DNA from: Eutreptiella sp. 'Long Island Sound 2002'
Taxonomy: Eukaryota; Euglenozoa; Euglenophyceae; Eutreptiales; Eutreptiaceae
Reading direction: 5' to 3'
Length of the DNA: 64,000 bases
Assembly: GCA_964036045.1 (NCBI GenBank)
Contig: OZ038382.1
Location: 7,946,853 to 8,010,852 of the forward strand
The position numbers and the translations under genes were made by a program. The notes under the pieces are model-generated. The model had not been told where the DNA came from. It was given only the letters and a program-made list of their open reading frames with translations, and searched no databases. Below are positions 35,401 to 45,925 of the stretch, piece after piece. The first letter of the stretch is position 1. Each line of letters begins with the position of its first letter.

Positions 35401-38400
35401 AAGTGGTCGCGAAGTGGTCGCGAAGTGGTCGCGAAGTGGTCGCGAAGTGGTGGCGAAGTGATCGCGAAGTGGTCGCGAAGTGGTCGCGAAGTGGTCGCAA
35501 TTGTAGCGAAGTGGTCGCGAAGTGGTCGCGAAGTGGTCGCGAAGTGGTCGCGAAGTGGTCGCGAAGTGGTCGCGAAGTGGTCGCGAAGTGGTCGCGAAGT
35601 GGTCGCGAATTGGTCGCGAAGTGGTCGCGAAGTGGCCGCGAAGTGGTCGCGAATTGGTCGCGAAGTGGTCGCGAAGTGGTCGCGAAGTGGTCGCGAAGTG
35701 GTCCTGAAGTGGTCGCGAAGTGGTCGCGAAGTGGTCGCGAAGTGGTCGCGAAGTGGTCGCGAAGTGGTCGCGAAGTGGTCGCGAAGTGTTCGCGAAGTGG
35801 TCGCGAAGTGGCCGCGAAGTGGTCGCGAAGTGGTTGCGAAGTGGTCGCGAAGTGGTCGCGAAGTGGTCGCGAAGTGGTCGCGAAGTGGTCGCGAAGTGGT
35901 CGCGAAGTGGTCGCGAAGTGGTCGCGAAGTGGTCGCAATTGTCGCGAAGTGGTCGCGAAGTGGTCGCGAAGTGGTCGCGAAGTGGTGACGAAGTGGTCGC
36001 GAAGTGGTCGCGAAGTGGTCGCGAAGTGGTCGCCAAGTGGTCGCGAAGTGGTCGCTAAGTGGTCGCGAAGTGGTCGCGAAGTGGTCGCGAAGTGGTCGCG
36101 AAGTGGTCGTGAATTGGTCGCGAAGTGGTCGCGAAGTGGTCGCGAAGTGGTTGCAAAGTGGTCGCGAAGTGGTCGCGAGGTGGTCGCGAAGTGGTCGCAA
36201 AGTGGTCGCGAAGTGGTCGCGAAGTGGTCGCGAAGTGGTCGCGAGGTGGTCGCGAAGTGGTCGCGAAGTGGTCGCAAAGTGGTCGCGAAGTGGTCGCGAA
36301 GTGGTCGCGAAGTGGTCGCGAAGTGGTCGCGAAGTGGTCGCGAAGTGGTCGCGAAGTGGTCGCAAAGTGGTCGCGAAGTGGTCGCCAAGTGGTCGCCATT
36401 GTCGCGAAGTGGTCGCGAAGTGGTCGCGAAGTGGTCGCGAAGTGGTCGCGAAGTGGTCGCGAAGTGGTTGCGAAGTGATCGCGAAGTGGTCGCGAAGTGG
36501 TCGCGAAGTGGTCGCGAAGTGGTCGCGAAGTGGTCGCGAAGTGGTCGCGAAGTGGTCGCTAAGTGGTAGCGAAGTGGCCGCGAAGTGGTCTCGAATTGGT
36601 CGCGAAGTGGTCGCGAAGTGGTCGCGAAGTGGTCGCGAAGTGGTCGCGAAGTGCTCGCGAAGTGGTCGCGAAGTGGTCGCGAAGTGGTCGCGAAGTGGTC
36701 GCGAAGTGTTCGCGAAGTGGTCGCGAAGTGTTCGCGAAGTGGTCGCGAAGTGGCCGCGAAGTTATCGCGAAGTGGTCGCGAAGTGGTCGCGAAGTGGTCG
36801 CGAAGTGGTCGCGAAGTGGTCGCGAAGTGGTCGCCAAGTGGTCGTGAAGTGGTCGCGAAGTGGTCACGAAGTGGTCGCGAAGTGGTCGCGAAGTGGTCGC
36901 GAAGTGGTCGCGAAGTGGTCGCGAAGTGGTCGCGAAGTGGTCGCAATTGTCGCGGAGTGGTCGCGAAGTGGTCGCGAAGTGGTCGCGAAGTGGTCGCGAA
37001 GTGGTCGCGAAGTGGTCGCGAAGTGGTCGCGAAGTGGTCGCCAAGTGGTCGCCAAGTGATCGCGAAGTGGTCGCGAAGTGGTCGCGAAGTGGTCGCGAAG
37101 TGGTCGCGAAGTGGTCGCGAAGTGGTCGCAAAGTGGTCGCGAAGTGGTCGCGAAATGGTCGCGAAGTGCTCGCGAAGTGGTCGCGAAGTGGTCGCGAAGT
37201 GGTCGCGAAGAGGTCGCGAAGTGTTCGCGAAGTGGTCGCGAAGTGGCCGCGAAGTGGTCGCGAAGTGGTCGCGAAGTGGTCGCGAAGTGGTCGCGAAGTG
37301 GCCGCGAAGTGGTCGCGAAGTGGTCGCGAAGTGGTCGCGAAGTGGTCGCGAAGTGGTCGCGAAGTGGTCGCGAAGTGGTCGCGAAGTGGTCGCGAAGTGG
37401 TCGCGAAGTGGTCGCGAAGTGGTCGCAATTGTCGCGAAGTGGTCGCGAAGTGGTCGCGAAGTGGTCGCGAAGTGGTCGCGAAGTGGTCGCGAAGTGGTCG
37501 CGAAGTGGTCGCAATTGTCGCGAAGTGGTCGCGAAGTGGTCGCGAAGTGGTCGCGAAGTGGTCGCGAAGTGGTCGCGAAGTGGTCGCGAAGTGGTCGCGA
37601 AGTGGTCGCGAAGTGGTCGCGAAGTGGTCGCGAAGTGGTCGCGAAGTGGTCGCGAGTTGGTCGCGAAGTGGTCGCGAAGTGGTCGCGAAGTGGTCGCGAA
37701 GTGGTCGCGAAGTGGTCGCGAAGTGGTCGCGAAGTGGTCGCAAAGTGGTCGCGAAGTGGTCGCGAAGTGGTCGCGAAGTGGTCGCGAGGTGGTCGCGAAG
37801 TGGTCGCGAAGTGGTCGCGAAGTGGTCGCGAAGTGGTCGCGAAGTGGTCGCGAAGTGGTCGCGAAGTGGTCGCGAAGTGGTCGCGAAGTGGTCGCGAAGT
37901 GGTCGCGAAGTGGTCGCGAAGTGGTCGCGAAGTGGTCGCGAAGTGGTCGCAAAGTGGTCGCGAAGTGGTCGCGAAGTGGTCGCAATTGTCGCGAAGTGGT
38001 CGCGAAGTGGTCGCAAAGTGGTCGCGAAGTGGTCGCGAAGTGGTCGCGAAGTGGTCGCGAAGTGGTCGCGAAGTGGTCGCGAAGTGGTCGCAATTGTCGC
38101 GAAGTGGTCGCGAAGTGGTCGCGAAGTGGTCGCGAAGTGGTCGCGAAGTAGTCGCGAAGTGGTCGCGAAGTGGTCGCGAAGTGGTCGCGAAGTGGTCGCA
38201 AAGTGGTCGCGAAGTGGTCGCGAAGTGGTCGCAATTGTCGCGAAGTGGTCGCGAAGTGGTCACGAAGTGGTCGCGAAGTGGTCGCGAAGTGGTCGCGAAG
38301 TGGTCGCGAAGTGGTCGCGAAGTGGTCGCGAAGTGGTCGCAATTGTCGAGAAGTGGTCGCGAAGTGGTCGCGAAGTGGTCGCGAAGTGGTCGCGAAGTGG

Positions 38401-40630
38401 TCGCGAAGTGGTCGCGAAGTGGTCGCGAAGTGGTCGCGAAGTGGTCGCCAAGTGGTCGCCAAGTGGTCGCGAAGTGGTCGCGAAGTGGTCGCGAAGTGGT
38501 AGCGAAGTGGTCGCGAAGTGGTCGCGAAGTGGTCGCAAAGTGGTCGCGAAGTGGTCGCGAAGTGGTCGCGAAGTGGTCGCGAAGTGGTCGCGAAGTGGTC
38601 GCGAAGTGGTCGCGAAGAGGTCGCGAAGTGTTCGCGAAGTGGTCGCGAAGTGGCCGCGAAGTTATCGCGAAGTGGTCGCGAAGTGGTCGCGAAGTGGTCG
38701 CGAAGTGGTCGCGAAGTGGTCGCGAAGTGGTCGCGAAGTGGTAGCGAAGTGGTCGCGAAGTGGTCGCGAAGTGGTCGCGAAGTGGTCGCGAAGTGGTCGC
38801 GAAGTGGTCGCGAAGTGGTCGCAATTGTCGCGAAGTGGTCGCGAAGTGGTCGCGAAGTGGTCGCGAAGTGGTCGCGAAGTGGTCGCGAAGTGGTCGCGAA
38901 GTGGTCGCAAAGTGGTCGTGAAGTGGTCGCGAAGTGGTCGCGAAGTGGTCGCGAGGTGGTCGCGAAGTGGTCGCAAAGTGGTCGCGAAGTGGTCGCGAAG
39001 TGGTCGCGAAGTGGTCGCGAAGTGGTCGCGAAGTGGTCGCGAAGTGGTCGCGAAGTAGTCGCGAAGTGGTCGCGAAGTGGTCGCGAAGTTATCGCGAAGT
39101 GGTCGCAAAGTGGTCGCGAAGTGGTCGCGAAGTGGTCGCGAAGTGGTCGCAATTGTCGCGAAGTGGTCGCGAAGTGGTCGCGAAGTGGTCGCGAAGTGGT
39201 CGCGAAGTGGTCGCCATTGTCGCGAAGTGATCGCGAAGTGGTCGCGAAGTGGTCGCGAAGTGGTCGCGAAGTGGTCGCGAAGTGGTCGCGAAGTGGTCGC
39301 GAAGTGGTCGCAATTGTCGCGAAGTGGTCGCGAAGTGGTCGCGAAGTGGTCGCGAATTGGTCGCGAAGTGGTCGCGAAGTGGTCGCGAAGTGGTCGCAAA
39401 GTGGTCGCGAAGTGGTCGCGAAGTGGTCGCGAAGTGGTCGCGAAGTGGTCGCGAAGTGGTCGCGAAGTGGTCGCAAAGTGGTCGCAAAGTGGTCGCGAAG
39501 TGGTCGCGAAGTGGTCGCGAAGTGGTTGCGAAGTGGTCACAATGGTCGCGAAGTGGTCGCGAAGTGGTCGCGAAGTGGTCGCGAAGTGGATGCGAAGTGG
39601 TCGCGAAGTGGTCGCGAAGTGGTCGCGAAGTGGTCGCGAAGTGGTCGCGAAGTGGTCGCAAAGTGGTCGCGAAGTGGTCGCGAAGTGATCGCGAAGTGGT
39701 CGCGAAGTGGTCGCGAAGTGGTCGCGAAGTGGTCGCGAAGTGGTCGCGAAGTGGTCGCGAGGTGGTCGCGAAGTGGTCGCGAAGTGGTCGCGAAGTGGTC
39801 GCGAAGTGGTCGCGAAGTGGTCGCGAAGTGGTCGCGAAGTGGTCGCGAAGTGGTCGCGAAGTGGTCGCGAAGTGGTCGCGAAGTGGTCGCGAAGTGGTCG
39901 CGAAGTGGTCGCAAAGTGGTCGCAAAGTGGTCGCGAAGTGGTCGTGAAGTGGTCGCGAAGTGGTCGCAATTGTCGCGAAGTGGTCGCGAAGTGGTCGCGA
40001 AGTGGTCGCGAAGAGGTCGCGAAGTGGTCGCGAATTGGTCGCGAAGTGGTCGCAATTGTCGCGAAGTGGTCGCAATTGTCGCGAAGTGGTCGCGAAGTGG
40101 TCGCGAAGTGGTCGCGAAGTGGTCGCGAAGTGGTCGCGAAGTGGTTGCGAAGTGGTTGCGAAGTGGTCGCGAAGTGGTCGCGAAGTGGTCGCGAAGTGGT
40201 CGCAATTGTCGCGAAGTGGTCGCGAAGTGGTCGCGAAGTGGTCGCGAAGTGGTCGCTAAGTGGTCGCGAAGTGGTCGCGAAGTGGTCGCGAAGTGGTCGC
40301 GAAGTGGTCGCGAATTGGTCGCGAAGTGGTCGCGAAGTGGTCGCGAAGTGGTCGCAAAGTGGTCGGTAAGTGGTCGCGAATTGGTCGCGAAGTGGTCGCG
40401 AAGTGGTCGCGAAGTGGTCGCAAAGTGGTCGCGAAGTGGTCGCGAAGTGGTCGCGAAGTGGTCGCGAAGTGGTCGCGAAGTGGTCGCGAAGTGGTCGCGA
40501 AGTAATCGCAAAGTGGTCGCGAAGTGGTCGCGAAGTGGTCACGAATTGGTCGCGAAGTGGTCGCGAAATGGTCGCGAAGTGGTCGCAAAGTGGTCGCAAA
40601 GTGGTCGCGAAGTGGTCGCGAAGTGGTCGC
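11451..40630 (+). repeat. 29-kb satellite array of an 11-bp unit (GGTCGCGAAGT)
   Basis: About 29.2 kb of head-to-tail GGTCGCGAAGT, roughly 2,600 units, all in one orientation. Each unit contains the palindrome TCGCGA and two CpG dinucleotides. Recurrent variants are TCGCAA, TCGTGA, TCACGA, TTGCGA, TCGCCA, TCGCTA, GGCCGCG, GGTGGCG and AGTGATCG. Phase-shifting junction units such as GGTCGCAATTGTCGCGAAGT (20 bp) recur. The order of variants repeats over long distances, giving higher-order units: 2732 bp (landmarks 12211/14943 and 12801/15533), 1008 bp (18991/19999), 940 and 447 bp (22101/23041/23488), 1238 bp (27213/28451) and 971 bp (33091/34062/35033). The common unit has no stop on either strand, so frames of up to about 2,000 codons (VVAKWSRSGRE or TTSRPLRDHFA) are artefacts of period 11. 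Confidence 0.97.
32400..35300 (+). repeat. Three tandem 971-bp higher-order units within the 11-bp array
   Basis: The rare variant TCGCGTAGTGG occurs at 33091, 34062 and 35033, exactly 971 bp apart each time. Flanking rare variants (GGTCGGGAAGT, the TAAGTGGTCGTGAAG junction and GGTAGCGAAGTGCTCG) repeat with the same spacing. Edges are approximate. 971 is not a multiple of 11 because each unit includes irregular junction units. The third copy has small differences (GGTGGGGAAG in place of GGTCGGGAAG). This is the clearest recent segmental amplification in the array. Confidence 0.85.
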
Positions 40631-40770
40631 CATGGGGGGCGATGGGGGGCGATTGGGGGCTATTGGGGGCGATGGGGGGCGATGGGGGGCGATCGGGGGC
40701 GATGGGGGGCGATGGGGGGCGACTGGGGGCGAGGGGGGGCGATGGGGGGCGATGGGGGGGCGATTGGGGG
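40631..40770 (+). repeat. G-rich minisatellite block C
   Basis: The 10-bp family resumes immediately after the 11-bp array (GGTCGCCATGGGGGGCGATG at about 40625-40644) with GATGGGGGGC and GATTGGGGGC units, then stops at the assembly gap. Together with block B it brackets the 11-bp array. Confidence 0.9.
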
Positions 40771-40970
40771 NNNNNNNNNNNNNNNNNNNNNNNNNNNNNN
40801 NNNNNNNNNNNNNNNNNNNNNNNNNNNNNNNNNNNNNNNNNNNNNNNNNNNNNNNNNNNNNNNNNNNNNNNNNNNNNNNNNNNNNNNNNNNNNNNNNNNN
40901 NNNNNNNNNNNNNNNNNNNNNNNNNNNNNNNNNNNNNNNNNNNNNNNNNNNNNNNNNNNNNNNNNNNNNN
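40771..40970. other. Assembly gap (200 N)
   Basis: Exactly 200 N characters, most likely a fixed-size scaffold gap, so the true distance is unknown. Its position next to tandem repeats suggests the assembly broke in the array. Array lengths and order around it should be treated as provisional. Confidence 0.98.
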
Positions 40971-41100
40971 CCAACACGCCAACTACTCGGCTCCGCGAAC
41001 GCGGAAACGACACCAGCAAGAGCACCGGCCGCAACGGCCGACAGAAAGTAGCGCCCCGACGCAACATGCGAAGGGAAGAACGGGTGACCGTCCAGGGCCC
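40971..41100. other. Short unique segment between gap and G-rich array
   Basis: About 130 bases of non-repeat sequence. The minus strand reads FFPSHVASGRYFLSAVAAG followed by ALAGVVSAFAEPSS, a short hydrophobic stretch that could come from a coding exon. It is cut by the gap on one side and the minisatellite on the other. No assignment is possible. Confidence 0.3.
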
Positions 41101-44077
41101 CGTGGGGGGCCATGGGGGGCGATGGGAGCTGATGGGGGGCAATGGGGGGGCAATTGGGGGCGAGGGGGGGCGAGGGGGGGCGAGGGGGGGCTATCGGGGG
41201 ATGTCGGGGGCGATGGGGGGCGCTAAGGGTGGATGGGGGGGATGGTGGGCGATGGGGGGGGGAAGGGGGGCGATGGGGGGCGGCCGGGGGCGATGCAGGG
41301 CGATGGGGGGCGAGGGGGGGCGATGGGGGGCAATGGGGCAATGCGGGTGCGATGGCGGGCGATGGGGGGCGATGGGGGGCGAGGGGGGGCGATGGGGGGC
41401 GATGGGAGGCGATGGGGGGCGATGGGGGGCGATGGGGGGCGATGGGGGGCGATGGGGGGCGATGGGGGGGCGTGGGGGGGCGAGGGGCGGTGGGGGGCAA
41501 TGGGGGGCGATCCGGGGGCGATGGGGGGCGATGGGGGGCGATGGGGGGCAATGGGAGGCGATGGGGGGCGATGGGGGGCGATGGGGGGCGCTGGGGGGCG
41601 CTGGGGGGTGATGGGGGGCGGTGGGGGGCGAGGGGGGGCGAGGGGGGGGCGATGGGGGGCGATGGAGGGGTGATGGGGGGCGATGCGGGGCGATGGGGGG
41701 GCGATGCGGGGGCGATGGGGGGCTATGGGGGGCGATGGGGGGCGATGGGGGGCGAGGGGGGGGCGATGGGGGGCGATGGGGGGGCGATGGGGGGCGATGG
41801 GGGGCGATGGGGGGGCGATGCAGGGCGATGGGGGGCGATGGGGGGGCGATGCAGGGCGATGGGGGGCGATGGGGGGCAATGGGGCAATGGGGGTGCGATG
41901 GGGGGCGATGGGGGGCGATGGGGGGTGATGGGGAGCGATGGGGGGCGATGGGGGGCGCTGGGGGGCGATGGGGGGCGATGGGGGGCTATGGGGGGCGATG
42001 GGGGGGCGATGCGGGGGCGATGGGGGGCGATGGGGGGCGAGGGGGGGCGATGGGGGGCGATGGGGGGCGATGGGGGGCGATGGGGGGCAAGGGGGGGCGA
42101 GGGGGGGCGAGGGGGGTGAGGGGGGGCGATGGGGGGCGATGGGGGGCGATGGGGGGCGATGGGGGGCGAGGGGGGGCGAGGGGGGGGCGATGGGGGGCGA
42201 TGGGGGGCGATGGGGGGCGATGGGGGGGCGATGCGGGGCGATGCGGGGCGATGGGGGGGCGATGCAGGGGCGATGGGGGGCGATGGGGGGCGATGGGGGG
42301 CAATGGGGCAATGGGGGTGAGATGGGGGGCGATGGGGGGCGATGGGGGGCGATGGGGAGCGATGGGGGGCGATGGGGGGCGCTGGGGGGCGATGGGGGGC
42401 GATGGGGGGCTATGGGGGGGGATGGGGGGCGATGGGGGGGCGATGCGGGGGCGATGGGGGGCGATGGGGGGCGAGGGGGGGCGATGGGGGGCGATGGGGG
42501 GCGATGGGGGGCGATGGGGGGCAAGGGGGGAGGAGGGGGGGCGAGGGGAGTGAGGGGGGGCGATGGGGGGCGATGGGGGGCGATGGGGGGCGAGGGGGGG
42601 CGAGGGGGGGCGAGGGGGCTGAGGGGGGGCGATGGGGGGCGATGGGGGGCGAGGAGGGGCGAGGGGTGGCGAGGGGGGGGCGATGGGGGGCAATGGGGGG
42701 GCAATGGGGGGCGATGGGGGGCGATGTGGAGCGAGGGAGGGCGAGGGGGGGCGATGGGGGGCGATGGGGGGCGAGGGGGGGCGATGGGGGGCGATGGGGG
42801 GCGATGGGGGGGCGAGGGGGGCGAGGGGGGGCGATGGGGGCCGATGGGGGGCGATGGGGGGCGTTGGGGAGAGATGGGGGGCGATGGGGGGCGATGGGAG
42901 CTGATGGGGGGCAATGGGGGGGCAATGAAGGGGGATGGGGGGCGAGGGGGGATGAGGGGGGTCGATGGGGGGCGATGGGGGGCTATCGGGGGCGATGGGG
43001 GGCGCTAAGGGTGGATGGGGGGCGATGGGGGGCGATGGGGGGCGATGGGGGGCGATGGGGGGCGATGGGGGGCAGTGGGGGGCGATGCAGGGCGATGGGG
43101 GGCGAGGGGGGGCAATGGGGGGCAATGGGGGGCGAGGGGGAGCGAGGGGGGGCAATGGGGGGCGATGGGGGGCGATGGGGAGCGATGGGGGGCGATGGGG
43201 GGCAATGGGGGGCGATGGGGGGCGATGGGGTGCGAGATGGGGCGAGGGGGGGCAATGGGGGGTGATGGGGGGCAATGGGGGGCGGTGGGGGGGCGGTGGG
43301 GGGCGATGGGGGGCGACGGGGGGGAATGGGGGCTGATGGTGGGCGATGGGGGGCGATGGGGGGCGATGGGGTGCGAGCTGGGGCGAGGGGGGGCGATGGG
43401 GGATGATGGGGGGCAATGGGGGGCGGTGGGGGGCGGTGGGGGGCGATGGGGGGCGACGGGGGGGAATGGGGGCTGATGGTGGGCGATGGGGGGGGCGATG
43501 GGGGGCGATGGGGGGCGATGGGGGGCGAGGAGGGGCGAGGGGTGGCGAGGGGGGCGGTGGGGGGCGATGGGGGGCGATGGGGGGGCGATGGGGGGGCGAT
43601 GGGGGGCAATGGGGGGGCAATGCGGGGCGATGGGGGGCGATGGGGAGCGAGGGAGGGCGAGGGGGGGCGATGGGGGGCGATGGGGGGCGAGGGGGGGCGA
43701 GGGGGGGCGATGGAGGGAGATGGGGGGCGATGGGGGGCGAGGAGGGGCGAGGGGGGCGAGGGGGAGCGATGGGGGCCGATGGGGGGCGATGGGGGGCGAT
43801 GGGGAGATATGGGGGGCGATGGGGGGCGATGGGAGCTAATGGGGGGCAATGGGGGGGCAATGAAGGGGGATGGGGGGCGAGGGGGGGCGAGGGGGGGCGA
43901 TGGGGGGCGGTGGGGGGCGATGCAGGGCGATGGGGGGCAATGGGGGGCGATGGGGGGCGATGGGGGGCAATGGGGGGCGATGGGCGGCGATGGGGGGCGA
44001 TGGGGTGCGAGCTGGGGCGAGGGGGGGCGATGGGGGGTGATGGGGGGCGATGGGGGGCGGTGGGGGGCGGTGGGGGC
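41101..44077 (+). repeat. G-rich minisatellite block D
   Basis: About 3 kb of the 10-bp GATGGGGGGC family, G on the plus strand. Long-range internal copies are visible: CAATGGGGCAATG landmarks near 41330, 41877 and 42300, CGCTAAGGGTGGATGGGGGG at 41221 and near 43003, and GGGGGGGAATGGGGGCTGAT near 43318 and 43462. The last of these also occurs at about 45664 in block E, across the RNase H gene. Confidence 0.95.
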
Positions 44078-44404
44078 TCAATCATGGTCGGTCACAGATA
44101 CTGGATGCCCCCGCCCAGGCAATTCCAGCCAATGTTCCAGGTGTTGTCCACAATCAACTGCTATGCTACATCCAGTCGTTAAGACACAGCCTGATATGTA
44201 CACGAGCATCCGACATGCCGCTTCCTGGAAGCGGGTGCACACTGGGAGCAGGCGGCAGCTGCCAAGCCTGATAGCATAATTTATAACTTGCGTGTGCTAG
44301 CGCCAAACACATAGGGCACCTGTCGTGTCAGAACAAACAGGGCATCACAATGAACAAAACCAAGTATGGTGCCCAGCGTCACAACAACCCAAAAGCAAAG
44401 TGCA
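44078..44404. other. Unique sequence downstream of the RNase H gene
   Basis: About 330 bases of non-repeat DNA between the G-rich array and the stop codon of the minus-strand RNase H gene. Its place makes it the likely 3' untranslated region or element tail of that gene. No RNA gene, terminal repeat or convincing reading frame is seen. Confidence 0.4.
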
Positions 44405-45631
44405 CTAGGAAAAACCCCGTTCACTGCATGAGGTCGAGGGGCTCCGATTCCCGTCCCCCTTGTATGCGGTGTCAGGCGCCGGCGGGGGGGTTTGGGTCTC
44501 TGTGGATCCGTGCTCGCTGCAGGACGTTGAAGGGCTGCGCCTCCCCCCCCTTGTATGCGTGATCCTGTCACAAAATGGGGTTGTGGGGGTCCCCGGCCCT
44601 TCCGAGTGATTGTTGACTGTGGGAACACTCGACAGGTGGCTGTGCGTAGACTCCTCGCTCCTCGGGCTGTCTGGCATCTCAACTAAACCCAATTGCAGCC
44701 ACACATCACTCTCATGCCCCTGAACCGAAGGGACATCCGGGGTTTCCTCTCTTGGTCCTGGTGAAGCAATACACTGCTCAAAATTCAGTACGATTGGGCG
44801 CGGGGGGGACACACCCCGGGGGGGGGGACTCCGAGCCGCTACCTGGCGTGCCCGTTTGGCGCGTTGCCCTGCCGCTTGGACCCTGGGGGTCTTCCGAGCT
44901 GGGTACAGGGGGTTGCTGAGTCTACCATTGTTAGCCAGGGTGTCGGCCTGCTCGTTACCTTCCACATTCACGTGGGAGGGAACTTTCACCCACAGAATAT
45001 CTTGAAAAGTGGAATCCAAAAGCTGCAGTAGCTCTTTCCAGAGAGGGATTTTTGACACAGGTCCCGCCGATCCCACCCAGCCTCTGGCCTGCCACTGGCG
45101 CGCCGCTCCCTGCGCGCCTTTAAGGACATACTCAGAATCCGTGCAGATGGCAATCTTAGGCTCATCGGCATGCAGCCGTAGGGCCTGCAGTGCCGCCAGG
45201 AGTTCTGCCGCGTTAATAGTTTGTTTCATGTGCAGCGGCACTGGGGCAGACATCGAAACTGGGAGGGTTGAAAAGACCCCATAGCCCCCCACATAACCAA
45301 GCCCCTCGAAGCGCTCTGATGAGCCATCTGTAAAGACCAACATATATCCCTGGTCTTCAAGGCTGTCAAGGTGAGCAATCAGTTTGTGTAGTGAGCGCAT
45401 CTTGCGTTCGAGTCTGCGTTTGGCACGCAGCTGTGCTTTGGTGGGGGGCGGTGTGGGGGGGGTGGGCTCAAGCTGCGGTCTGTCCGCTGAATCCCCCCGC
45501 CGGAGAGACATGAGCAGATCCAGGAAGGCAGACAATTGTTCTGGGCGGATTCCATGTGCTTTGGATTGCTGCCACCTGTGAAGCAACTGTCTGTAGACTT
45601 TTAAGAAGTAGGATGTCGAGCGAAAAGAATT
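44405..45631 (-). CDS. RNase H type-1 domain protein, probably from a retroelement
   Basis: The minus-strand frame encodes a type-1 RNase H, which cuts the RNA strand of RNA/DNA hybrids. The frame is open from an ATG at 45928, but its first 99 codons are G-rich minisatellite ([10 protein letters not shown]-type). The unique protein begins at 45631 with SFRSTSYFLKVYRQLLHRWQ, so the true start is lost or lies in an upstream exon. Counted from 45928, the acidic tetrad is D201 (VFTDGSS), E242 (INAAELLAAL), D264 (ICTDSEYV) and D329 (GNEQADTLA), with the usual histidine H319 (VPSHVNVEGN). All catalytic residues are present, so the fold may be active. Residues 160-190 are a basic helical lead-in and 340-507 a Pro/Ser/Thr-rich tail in which RSPSTSCSE occurs twice. 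LINEs and similar elements carry such domains; a cellular RNase H is the alternative. No reverse transcriptase is seen. Confidence 0.8.
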   Translation of the reverse strand, partial: NSFRSTSYFLKVYRQLLHRWQQSKAHGIRPEQLSAFLDLLMSLRRGDSADRPQLEPTPPTPPPTKAQLRAKRRLERKMRSLHKLIAHLDSLEDQGYMLVFTDGSSERFEGLGYVGGYGVFSTLPVSMSAPVPLHMKQTINAAELLAALQALRLHADEPKIAICTDSEYVLKGAQGAARQWQARGWVGSAGPVSKIPLWKELLQLLDSTFQDILWVKVPSHVNVEGNEQADTLANNGRLSNPLYPARKTPRVQAAGQRAKRARQVAARSPPPRGVSPPRPIVLNFEQCIASPGPREETPDVPSVQGHESDVWLQLGLVEMPDSPRSEESTHSHLSSVPTVNNHSEGPGTPTTPFCDRITHTRGGRRSPSTSCSEHGSTETQTPPPAPDTAYKGDGNRSPSTSCSERGFS

Positions 45632-45925
45632 GGGGGGCGGTGGGGGGCGATGGGGGGCGACGGGGGGGGAATGGGGGCTGATGGTGGGCGATGGGGGGCG
45701 ATGGGGGGGGCGATGGGGGGCACTGGGGGCGATGGGGGGCGAGGGGGGGCGATGGGGGGCGTTGGGGGGTGATCGGGGGCGATGGCGGGCGATGGGGGGC
45801 GCTGGAGGCGAGGGGGGTGAGGGGGGGCGATGGGGAGCGATGGGGGGCGATGGGGGGCGAGGAGGGGCGAGGGGGGGCGAGGGGGGGCGGTGGGGGGCGA
45901 TGCGGGGTGATGGGGGGCGAGGGGC
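45631..45925 (+). repeat. G-rich minisatellite block E
   Basis: About 295 bp of the 10-bp family starting at the very codon where the RNase H protein becomes unique. Its first 60 or so bases carry the same variant order (a GGCGACGGGGGGGAATGGGG type) as block D near 43310 and 43455. The unique RNase H island therefore appears to sit inside what was one array. Confidence 0.9.

Noticed and set aside
11451-40630. Very long reading frames (up to about 2,000 codons) in the 11-bp array
   Set aside because: They exist in all frames and both strands because the unit is 11 bp and stop-free. Stops arise only from variant units. There is no start context, domain or codon signature.
11451-40630. CRISPR array or phage-type direct repeats
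   Set aside because: There are no unique spacers between units, no cas genes, and the context is eukaryotic.
11451-40630. Calling the array a centromere
   Set aside because: Higher-order repeats are suggestive, but no centromere marker can be seen in sequence, and similar arrays occur in other heterochromatin.
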